From NCBI GenBank assembly GCA_013329855.1, contig DUJI01000040.1, positions 17,683 through 24,157 of the forward strand: 6,475 bases of DNA, in the 5' to 3' direction. Below are positions 1-5,797 of the stretch, one piece after another. The translations under genes and the position numbers were made by a program. Numbering within the stretch: the stretch's first letter is position 1; each line of letters opens with the position of its first letter. A model generated the notes under the pieces. The model made no database searches, had not been told where the DNA came from, and saw only the letters and a program-made list of their open reading frames with translations. This stretch comes from Thermoplasmata archaeon. GTDB taxonomy: Archaea > Thermoplasmatota > Thermoplasmata > RBG-16-68-12.

Positions 1-1
1 C

Positions 2-523
2 GAGGACACGCCGGCCCTGATCCTCCTCACGACGATCCTGGGCGGCTGGCACGGCCTCACTCCCTTCGCCGGCGGGGACTGGCGCCCGCGGTCGACCCGC
101 CTGTACCGGGCCCTCGTGGACCGGAAGCTCGCCACGGACGTGTCCGTGCGTCAGGAGCTGAAGCGGGACCCTGCCCTCCTCATCGCGAGCGCGACCCTGG
201 CCCAGCGCGTCTCCCCGGACCGCGTGGAGCAGGTGGTGGACCGCGAGGTGGACCGGCTGCAGAAGGCCGTGCCCTCCAAGGCGGAGATGGACCGGGCCAA
301 GCACCAGGTGCGCTCCTGGGACCGTTACGAGCACGACGGGGTCACGTTCCAGGGCATCCTCCTGAGCACGCTGGAGGCCCTCGTCGGCTGGGACGCCGGG
401 GAGGGGCTCCTGAGCAAGGTGGACCGTGTCCGACCGGACCGGGTGCGCGCGGTCGCCCGGAAGTACCTCGTCCCGGAGCACCGGAGCGTGGTCCGGTTCC
501 ACGCCCAGGAGGCGGAGCCATGA
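2..523 (+). CDS. M16-family zinc peptidase, C-terminal part (probable catalytic subunit)
   Basis: The frame is open from base 2 and ends at TGA 521-523, so only the last 173 residues are visible and the true start lies left of the window. The GTG at 116 is internal, because recognisable M16 sequence precedes it. Residues 5-15 (ALILLTTILGG) and 32-44 (TRLYRALVDRKLA) match the C-terminal M16 domain, where 'LGGG..SRLY..LV....LA' is typical. The rest is the usual alpha/beta tail, ending in a helix with ARKYLVPEHR. The R/Y pair seen in non-catalytic partners is absent here, as expected for the subunit that carries HXXEH, but that motif would lie outside the window. Some 15 extra residues (W16-R30) sit between LGG and TRLYR. 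It shares an ATGA overlap with the next M16 gene, which suggests co-translation and assembly. The family is clear; active status is inferred. Confidence 0.85.
   Translation, partial: EDTPALILLTTILGGWHGLTPFAGGDWRPRSTRLYRALVDRKLATDVSVRQELKRDPALLIASATLAQRVSPDRVEQVVDREVDRLQKAVPSKAEMDRAKHQVRSWDRYEHDGVTFQGILLSTLEALVGWDAGEGLLSKVDRVRPDRVRAVARKYLVPEHRSVVRFHAQEAEP
507..512 (+). promoter_or_regulatory. Shine-Dalgarno site for the second M16 gene
   Basis: AGGAGG lies seven bases before the ATG at 520, inside the end of the upstream M16 gene. It supports the ATG that overlaps the upstream stop codon as the true start, and efficient co-translation of the two subunits. Confidence 0.75.
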
Positions 524-1776
524 ACCTCCCGGACCGGGCGGTCCTCGACAACGGCGCGGTCGTCGTGTCCCAGCCCCTGCCCTCCAACCCGTTCATTGCG
601 TTCCGGGGGAGCGTGCCCGCGGGCACGTTCGCGGAGGGCGAGGAGCACGGCGTCGCGGAGTTCGCGTCGCGCCTGCTGCTCGGCGGCACCCGCCGGATGT
701 CCGCGGCCAAGATCGCGGACCGGCTGGAGGGGATCGGCGCGACGCTGGAGTTCCACAACACCCAGGAGCTCCTGCTCTTCTCCGGCCGCTGCACGCGGGA
801 GACCGCGGCGGAGACGGTCCGGATCCTCGTGGAATGCGTCTCCCAGCCCGCGTTCCCCGCCCGGGAAGTGGAGCGGGTCCGCGGCGAGCTCCGGAACGAC
901 CTGCGGATCGAGGAGGACGATACGCGGCAGCGGGCGTACCGCGAGCTCCTCCGCATCGTGTTCCCCAAGGACCACCCCTACGGCCGCGACCCGAAGGGCG
1001 GGGAGGAGCGCGTGCGGCGCATCCGGCGGTCGGACCTCGTCGCCTTCCACGGGGACCACGTCGGGCCCGATGGCCTGATCTTCGCGGTCACGGGGGACGT
1101 GGACCGCGGTCTCATCGAGAAGGCGGTGGCCACCCCGCTCAGCCGGTTCCGCGGCAAGGCGGAACCCGCGCGGTCCACCCCGCCGCCCGCTTACAAGCCC
1201 CGCCATCTCGTGATCGATATGCCGCACAAGTCCCAGGCGGACGTCGTCCTCGGCGCGCCCGCGGTGCCGCGGCGCCACGACGACTACTACGCCCTCCTCC
1301 TGGCCAACCTCCTCCTGGGGCGGATCGGGCTCTTCGGCCGCCTCGGGAAGAACCTCCGGGACGAGCTCGGACTCGCGTACTACGCGTACAGCAGCCTGGA
1401 TGCCCGCACGGCCGCGGGCATGTGGTCCATCAACGTGGGCCTGAACCCCTCCAACCTGGCGCGCGGGGTCCAAGGGATCCGGGACGAGCTCGGTCGGCTG
1501 CGGACCGAGCCCTTCGCGGTCCAAGAGATCGCGGACGGGAAGGACAACCAGGTGGGCTCCCTCGTCGTGTCCCTGGAGCGCAATGCGGAGGTCGCTGCGG
1601 AGCTCCACCGGATGGAGCACTACGGCCTCGGCATGGACTTCCTGGAGCGCTACGGGGAGATCATCCAGGGGCTGACGGACGAGGCCGTCCGCGATGCCGC
1701 CGTGAAGTACTTCTCCGCCACGCCGTGCTCTTGGGTGGTCACCGGGCCTGCGAAGGGGACGAAGCTGGCTCTGTAG
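520..1776 (+). CDS. M16-family peptidase homologue without zinc motif (probable non-catalytic partner subunit)
   Basis: This 418-residue protein is full length for a two-domain M16B subunit. The N-terminal half (about 1-215) has the M16 fold, and the C-terminal half (about 225-410) resembles the M16C inactive domain. In active members the segment after 'HG' reads A-H-F-x-E-H. Here it is AEFASR (46-51), so both zinc histidines and the catalytic glutamate are replaced by E47, R51 and S50. A glutamate at 123 (RGELRND) still sits where the distal zinc ligand would be. R280 and Y287 in LRDELGLAYYAYS match the R/Y pair that a non-catalytic subunit supplies to its partner's substrate site. The start is fixed by the ATGA overlap and AGGAGG. 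There is no signal peptide, so a cytoplasmic peptidase or peptide-clearing role is likely. It is best read as the second chain of a heterodimer with the upstream gene product. Confidence 0.88.
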   Translation: MNLPDRAVLDNGAVVVSQPLPSNPFIAFRGSVPAGTFAEGEEHGVAEFASRLLLGGTRRMSAAKIADRLEGIGATLEFHNTQELLLFSGRCTRETAAETVRILVECVSQPAFPAREVERVRGELRNDLRIEEDDTRQRAYRELLRIVFPKDHPYGRDPKGGEERVRRIRRSDLVAFHGDHVGPDGLIFAVTGDVDRGLIEKAVATPLSRFRGKAEPARSTPPPAYKPRHLVIDMPHKSQADVVLGAPAVPRRHDDYYALLLANLLLGRIGLFGRLGKNLRDELGLAYYAYSSLDARTAAGMWSINVGLNPSNLARGVQGIRDELGRLRTEPFAVQEIADGKDNQVGSLVVSLERNAEVAAELHRMEHYGLGMDFLERYGEIIQGLTDEAVRDAAVKYFSATPCSWVVTGPAKGTKLAL

Positions 1777-1916
1777 GCGCCTCCGCCGTCTCGAGTCGCC
1801 GTTGCCATGCGTCCGCGCAGTCGTACGGGCTCAGCGTTTATATCGGGGACGCAGCGTACCTGCGGCCGCCCGGGAGAGACCTGCGGCTTCTGACGCTCCC
1901 GGCTCGGGGGACCTCC
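1777..1916 (+). other. Intergenic region between the M16 pair and the Ig-like gene
   Basis: This 140-base non-coding stretch holds the TATA-like element at 1837-1843. No convincing hairpin followed by a T-run is visible for ending M16 transcription, and no tRNA or small RNA was recognised. The downstream frame is open through the region but offers no in-frame ATG before 1917. Confidence 0.6.
1837..1843 (+). promoter_or_regulatory. Putative archaeal TATA box (TTTATAT) for the Ig-like gene
   Basis: TTTATAT is an isolated AT-only heptamer in very GC-rich DNA and matches the archaeal box A consensus (T/C-TTAWA type). Archaeal transcription normally starts about 25 bases downstream, here near 1865-1870, which would leave a leader of about 50 bases before the ATG at 1917. 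No clear purine-rich BRE precedes it (the bases before it are CTCAGCG). It suggests that the Ig-like gene is transcribed separately from the M16 pair. Confidence 0.55.
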
Positions 1917-3578
1917 ATGCTCCTCGGAACCCGGACGAGCGTGCTCGCACTCGTAGTCGTCATCGTGGCCGTCTCCTTCGCGGCGGCGGGGAACGGGACG
2001 GCGCCTGTCGCGGTGGCGACGCCCGAGGCCGGCCCCGTCTCGGCGTCGAGCCTCTCCCTTGGCTACCTCGACCCGGCGGACGGGGCGACGATCAACACGT
2101 CCACGCCGACGATCACGGTCGCCCTGGCGCCTGGGCCCGCCACCGTGGTCGCCGCGGACCTCCATCTGGACGGAATGAACCTGACGAGCGCGGGGACCCT
2201 CCAGGGGAACGCGTTCGTCCTCCCCTTGGCCCTGTCCCTCCGGAACGGCCCGCACGTCGCGAACTACACGGCCTTCGACAGCCTCGGGGGCCTGACGTTC
2301 GTCAACTGGACCTTCACGGTGGACACGATTCCTCCCCTCCTGCTCGTGACCGCGCCCGCCTATCCCATGGTCCCGACCTCCTTGGTGTTGGTCGAAGGGA
2401 CCGCGGTCCTCGTCAACTACGCCCTCTTCCCTGGCGCGGCGCCCATCAACGTCACGGCGACCGTGCTCCCCTCGGGCGTGAAGCGATGGGCCTACCCCGT
2501 CGCCGGGCCCTTCAGCATCCCCGTGCCCCTGACCGAGGGCGTGAACACGATCTTCGTGAACGCCACGGACCACGTGGGCAACTTCGCGACCCAGATCGTG
2601 AACGTGGTCAGCGACACGGTGAAGCCGCCCCTCGTGGTCCTGACCCCCGCGAACCTGTCCGTGTCCCCGACCGATCTGGTCCGCGTCTCCGGCCTCTCCG
2701 AGTTCGGCGCGTACCTCTCCGTGAACGGGTTCAGCGTGACCGTCGCGCCCAACGGGACCTGGAGCATCGTCCTCGCTCTCCCCGAGGGGCTCAACATCCT
2801 CCAGATCGCCGCGGCGGATCAGGTTGGGAATCTCAACTACACCGGGCTCGCCGTCTTCGTGGACTCCGACGTGCCGCAAATCACCCTGACGTCGCCGACG
2901 GCGACCGTGTCCAGCCAGAGCCGGGTCGTCGTCGCGGGGACCGTCCGCGACACGAAGCTCGTGGCCCTCCTCGTCAACGGCCTGCCCGTCACGTGCAACG
3001 CGACGGGAGGCTTCAGCACGACCCTCACCCTGCTCGACGGACTGGATCCGATCATCCTCGTCGCGGTGGACGCGGCCCAGCACACGACGATCCTGAGGAC
3101 CGCGATCCGCGTGGACACGACGGCCCCCACGGTCACCCTGACCTCGCCTCCGGACGGACTGGAGACCAGCGCGTCGACCGTCCTGGTCCAGGGGACCGTG
3201 AACGACCCGAACGCGACGGTCCTCGTGAACGATCAGATGATCCGTCCCGATGCGTCAGGGAACTGGCAGACGACCGTGGGCCTCGTCCCCGGAGCCAACG
3301 TGATCTACGTCTCCGCGGTGGATGCCGCCGGGAACCGCGGGGCCACCCTCGTCCTGCACGTCGCGGACTTCTCCCCGACCCCGGACTTGGAGAACCGGAC
3401 CTCGGCGAACGCGGCGAACCTGGACGAGCTGGGCGCCATCGTTCGGTTCTCCCTGGTGGGGATCGTCCTCCTCGCCCTCGGCGTGGAGGTCGTCCTCTAC
3501 GCCCGGTCGGCGCGGAAGGTCCGCGAGACGCGGCAAATCGTCGAGGCGCTCCTCCGCCTGTACAAACGGAAGAAGTAA
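1917..3578 (+). CDS. Secreted, membrane-anchored Ig-like repeat protein
   Basis: This 553-residue surface protein is not assignable to a named gene. It starts with a signal peptide (hydrophobic core about 9-21, possible cleavage after A22-A23-A24). It then has about five Ig-like repeats of 80-100 residues: roughly 48-140, 141-237, 238-320, 321-404 and 405-485. Repeats 3-5 follow the pattern 'V.G...d....V.VNg......G.W...v.L..G.N.i.v.A.D..GN', typical of the bacterial Ig-like/glucodextranase-B-like superfamily, and repeats are joined by 'VD(T/S)..P' linkers. One transmembrane helix (about 511-528) precedes a basic cytoplasmic tail ending in RLYKRKK, so the domains face outward. Thirteen N-X-S/T sequons (for example N26, N88, N130, N215, N307, N361, N493) suggest heavy N-glycosylation. 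The ATG at 1917 was chosen because it begins the signal peptide. The ribosome site is weak (GGGGGA six bases before the start codon). Adhesion, cell-envelope structure or substrate binding are all possible. Confidence 0.85.
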   Translation: MLLGTRTSVLALVVVIVAVSFAAAGNGTAPVAVATPEAGPVSASSLSLGYLDPADGATINTSTPTITVALAPGPATVVAADLHLDGMNLTSAGTLQGNAFVLPLALSLRNGPHVANYTAFDSLGGLTFVNWTFTVDTIPPLLLVTAPAYPMVPTSLVLVEGTAVLVNYALFPGAAPINVTATVLPSGVKRWAYPVAGPFSIPVPLTEGVNTIFVNATDHVGNFATQIVNVVSDTVKPPLVVLTPANLSVSPTDLVRVSGLSEFGAYLSVNGFSVTVAPNGTWSIVLALPEGLNILQIAAADQVGNLNYTGLAVFVDSDVPQITLTSPTATVSSQSRVVVAGTVRDTKLVALLVNGLPVTCNATGGFSTTLTLLDGLDPIILVAVDAAQHTTILRTAIRVDTTAPTVTLTSPPDGLETSASTVLVQGTVNDPNATVLVNDQMIRPDASGNWQTTVGLVPGANVIYVSAVDAAGNRGATLVLHVADFSPTPDLENRTSANAANLDELGAIVRFSLVGIVLLALGVEVVLYARSARKVRETRQIVEALLRLYKRKK

Positions 3579-3618
3579 CCGGGTCGACGGGGGGTCCGCG
3601 GGAGCCGCTCCAAGCCTA
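3579..3618. other. Convergent intergenic gap
   Basis: Forty bases separate the TAA of the Ig-like gene from the stop codon of the minus-strand decarboxylase gene. A tiny inverted repeat (GGAG-CCG-CTCC, 3601-3611) is present but has only four base pairs and no adjacent T-run on either strand, so I do not call a terminator. Transcription of both units must end in or beyond this gap. Confidence 0.5.
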
Positions 3619-4578
3619 TCAGAAGAGAGGTTCCTCGACGATGCGGGCCGCGCCCCCCACCGTGCACGGGATCGTCCGGATCCCGAGCTCCTCGATGCGC
3701 TCCCGGACCTCAGGACCCCGACCGGGCAGCGTGTTCACGTACACGGTCGCCCCCGTGTCGATGGAGAAGAACGCCGGGATGCCCGCGTCGCGCATCTTCC
3801 GCACGGCCAGGATCACCCGGAGGGTCTCGGGCTGCCACAGGACCATCTCCGCCGAACCGGTCATCGTGATCCCATGGAGCATGAGCGTGTCCCGCTCCGC
3901 GAGGGCGCAGATGGCCCCGATGTCCCGCTTGCGGATCGCGAGCTCCATCTCCGCGATGAGGCGCGGCATCTCCGCGAGGCGGGCATGGAAGAAGGGCGAC
4001 GTGAGCGCCTCGCGGTGGGCGTCCTCCGTCTGCTTGAAGGCGGGGATCAGGGCCACGACCATGTCCATCTGGAGGTCCTCGTCCGCGAGCTGGACCGCGT
4101 AGGAGTCCTCGTCGCTCACTCCCATCTTCCACTTGCTGAAGGCGCCCGTCACGGAGCGCGTCGCGGACCCGGCGCCGCGGCGGGCCATGCGGGAGACTTC
4201 CTGGAGGTCCGCCGGGAGGCCCACGGCGCGGCAAGCGGACAGCGCCAGGGCCGCAAACCCGGACGCGCTCGCTCCGAGGCCCACGTTGGACGGGAAGTCG
4301 TTCACGGAGACCATGCGGAACCGCTTCCTCACGCCGGACCGGGTGCGCACCTCACGGACCACATCCAGGATGCGCTGCATCTCCCGGGCGGAGATGGTCC
4401 GGTCGTCGATCGTCGCGGTGTCTCGATCGAAGTCGCCGAACTCGATCGTGGTCCGCGTCGTGAGCGGCGCTGTGCAGACGCTGATCGAGTCGTGGAAGGG
4501 AAGGCGCAGGACGGGGTCCGCGAGGCCGTGGTACTTGATCAGGCCCTGGATGGGATGGGCCACCGCGGTCGCCTTCAT
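3619..4578 (-). CDS. mvaD: Mevalonate-pathway decarboxylase (diphosphomevalonate/phosphomevalonate decarboxylase family)
   Basis: A GHMP-superfamily enzyme of 319 residues, normal for the family. It converts a phosphorylated mevalonate to an isopentenyl phosphate for archaeal lipid synthesis in the cytoplasm. Seen in the sequence: LIKYHG with K15, HDSISVCTAP (29-38), a phosphate-binding loop GLGASASG (100-107), GSATRS with R141, and FSIDTGATVYV with D274. The K/R/D triad needed for decarboxylation is therefore intact, unlike the Thermoplasma mevalonate 3-kinase branch, which lacks catalytic residues of this set. From memory, the N-terminus (MKATAVAHPIQGL) closely resembles haloarchaeal MvaD, which in Haloferax volcanii acts on mevalonate 5-phosphate together with isopentenyl phosphate kinase. 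The substrate (5-diphosphate, 5-phosphate or 3,5-bisphosphate) cannot be decided here. The ATG at 4578 overlaps the HAD stop codon as ATGA and gives the family-like start; a GTG at 4587 adding MAA is an alternative. It is the last gene of the minus-strand operon visible here. Confidence 0.9.
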   Translation of the reverse strand: MKATAVAHPIQGLIKYHGLADPVLRLPFHDSISVCTAPLTTRTTIEFGDFDRDTATIDDRTISAREMQRILDVVREVRTRSGVRKRFRMVSVNDFPSNVGLGASASGFAALALSACRAVGLPADLQEVSRMARRGAGSATRSVTGAFSKWKMGVSDEDSYAVQLADEDLQMDMVVALIPAFKQTEDAHREALTSPFFHARLAEMPRLIAEMELAIRKRDIGAICALAERDTLMLHGITMTGSAEMVLWQPETLRVILAVRKMRDAGIPAFFSIDTGATVYVNTLPGRGPEVRERIEELGIRTIPCTVGGAARIVEEPLF

Positions 4579-5351
4579 GGCCGCCACCGCTCGAGGACCT
4601 CGAGGAGCTCCCGATGGTCTCGGATCTCTGCATCAGGGCCTTGGGCTCCCGAAGCGGAGGGATGGTGCACCGCATGCTCGGAGTCGTGGCCCACGTCGAA
4701 CCACACGGCCCGCATGCCCAGGCCTCGGGACCCGGCCACGTCCGCGACCAGGTCATCTCCCACGTGGACGGCCTCCGCGGGTCGAAGGCCGAGATGCTCC
4801 AGGGCCGCCTCGAAGATCCGGGGGTCGGGCTTGCGCACGCCCAGCTCGTCCGAGAAGATGCGGTCGTCGAAGTGCTTCCCGATGCCCATGTCGTCCTGGA
4901 TGGGCCGGAGGAAGCGGCCCCACGTGCGGCCCGTGTTGGAGATCAGGCCCACCTTGTAGCCTTGCCGCTTGAGCGCCGCGAGCGTGGAACCGATGTGGGG
5001 ATAGAGGATCGGAAGCTTCGTGCGGATGGCGTCTCCGAAGGAGGCCGCGAGGGCGTCCATCAGATCCTCGTCGGCCGCATCCAGCTCGGCGAGCTCGAGG
5101 AAGGCGTGGATCTGTTCCTCGCCGCTGAGGTCCACCCGTTCCCCCCACTTCCGGGCCAGGAGCTCCGTGTGCCGGTCGTAGGCGCGGTAGAGGACCTCGG
5201 GTTCCACGACGAGGCCCCGCGCGGCGAACGCCTCGACGATCCGCTCCACGCGGATCCGCCGCATGTGGGCGTCGTAGTCCGGCCACGGGGTCTCGGCGAT
5301 CGTGTGCCACCAGTCGAAGGTCACGCCGCGGATCCCGGTCCCCCTAGGCAT
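4575..5351 (-). CDS. HAD-superfamily hydrolase
   Basis: A 258-residue protein with the haloacid dehalogenase (HAD) fold and an alpha-helical cap between motifs I and II (about 25-110). Motif I is VTFDWWHT, with nucleophile D13 and T17 two positions after W15; W15 stands where phosphatases have the second Asp. Motif II is LISNTG (S138), motif III is GVRKPDPRIF (K174), and motif IV is VHVGDD....D (D199, D200, D204). The protein is therefore probably a catalytically competent Asp-nucleophile hydrolase, but its substrate is unknown. An aromatic residue at D+2 also occurs in haloacid dehalogenases, and 'FD.W.TL'-type proteins are common among uncharacterised archaeal HADs. The start ATG at 5351 overlaps the archease stop by eight bases and is preceded by a strong GAGGTGAT site. 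Its stop overlaps mvaD as ATGA, so it is co-translated with the isoprenoid enzyme. A phosphatase role linked to that pathway is only a guess. Confidence 0.85.
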   Translation of the reverse strand: MPRGTGIRGVTFDWWHTIAETPWPDYDAHMRRIRVERIVEAFAARGLVVEPEVLYRAYDRHTELLARKWGERVDLSGEEQIHAFLELAELDAADEDLMDALAASFGDAIRTKLPILYPHIGSTLAALKRQGYKVGLISNTGRTWGRFLRPIQDDMGIGKHFDDRIFSDELGVRKPDPRIFEAALEHLGLRPAEAVHVGDDLVADVAGSRGLGMRAVWFDVGHDSEHAVHHPSASGAQGPDAEIRDHRELLEVLERWRP

Positions 5352-5769
5352 CGAAGATCACCTCGGCCACCCCCTTCTCGGGGTCCACGGCGAGTCGGTG
5401 GTAGGTCACCGCCTTGATCGCGAGCCTGAGCTCGTGGCGCTTCTTGTCGATCGCCTCGCCCCAGGCCTTGGCCTCCAGCCGCGTTCCGCTCACCCGGACC
5501 TCGAACTTGCAGAACAGGAGGTGCTGCGTCTCATGGAGGAACAGGAGCTCCGAGAGCCAGGCGACGAGGAGGGCCGGGAGGTCGTCCGCGGCCAGGCGCA
5601 CCTCGACCTCGCCGACGGCGCGGACGTGCTCGGGGTTCGCGATGAGGCTGAACATGCCCGCGGCCGCGCTCTCGAACAGCTCGGACGCCGACGCGCCGTA
5701 GGCCCGGATGCCCACGTCCGCGGTGTGGTCGATTTCCTCGTAGCGCACGAGGGAGCCAAAGGCCCCCAC
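5344..5769 (-). CDS. Archease
   Basis: A 141-residue protein of the usual archease size. Archease activates the RNA ligase RtcB, speeding guanylylation and allowing multiple turnover in tRNA splicing and RNA repair in the cytoplasm. Family hallmarks are visible: IDHTADVGIRAYG (13-25), LFESAAAGMFSLI (31-43), the W-L-S-E-L-L-F segment (71-77), AIKAVTYH (117-124) and the C-terminal IFDA. Acidic residues D14/D18 and D140 fall at the ends that form the metal site in characterised archeases. The chosen start is GTG at 5769, 28 bases after the queE stop, with a GAGGA motif 11 bases before it. A GTG at 5748 (the V before RYEE) would give the shorter N-terminus common in the family and cannot be excluded. 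No rtcB gene is visible; archease is often, but not always, beside it. Confidence 0.92.
   Translation of the reverse strand: MGAFGSLVRYEEIDHTADVGIRAYGASASELFESAAAGMFSLIANPEHVRAVGEVEVRLAADDLPALLVAWLSELLFLHETQHLLFCKFEVRVSGTRLEAKAWGEAIDKKRHELRLAIKAVTYHRLAVDPEKGVAEVIFDA
5357..5364 (-). promoter_or_regulatory. Shine-Dalgarno site for the HAD gene
   Basis: On the minus strand GAGGTGAT lies five bases before the ATG at 5351, embedded in the last codons of the archease gene. It decides the HAD start and supports translational coupling with archease. Confidence 0.7.
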
Positions 5770-5797
5770 GATATGAAGATTCCTCGCTCCCGCCGGC

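Noticed and set aside
116..523. GTG at 116 as the real start of a small 135-residue gene.
   Set aside because: The frame is open from base 2 and the preceding residues match the M16 C-terminal domain, so this is the tail of a larger gene.
325..1620. Minus-strand open frame of 431 residues opposite the M16 genes.
   Set aside because: It mirrors the M16 coding strand, has no recognisable domain, and its composition is that of an antisense shadow in GC-rich DNA.
426..1916. Upstream extension of the Ig-like frame, giving a single protein of 1050 residues.
   Set aside because: The extension overlaps the M16 gene in another frame and is low-complexity Arg/Pro/Gly sequence typical of GC-rich shadow frames. 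A signal peptide begins exactly at the ATG at 1917, and a TATA box precedes it.
2994..2999. Lipobox or lipid-anchor cysteine in the surface protein.
   Set aside because: The only cysteine is deep inside repeat 4 and not next to the signal peptide; anchoring is explained by the C-terminal transmembrane helix.
1650..3083. Minus-strand open frame of 477 residues opposite the Ig-like gene.
   Set aside because: Its skewed Arg/Gly/Glu/Asp/His composition without hydrophobic core or motif marks it as a shadow of the real plus-strand gene.
3601..3611. Inverted repeat GGAG-CCG-CTCC as a terminator between the convergent units.
   Set aside because: It has only four base pairs with no T-run on either strand, which is expected by chance in DNA this GC-rich.
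1802..4102. Plus-strand open frame of 766 residues running through the Ig-like gene into the convergent operon.
   Set aside because: It crosses two real genes on opposite strands and has no domain-like sequence; it is open only because GC-rich DNA has few stop codons.
3322..4959. Plus-strand open frame of 545 residues opposite mvaD and HAD.
   Set aside because: The minus-strand frames carry intact MvaD and HAD motifs; this one has none.
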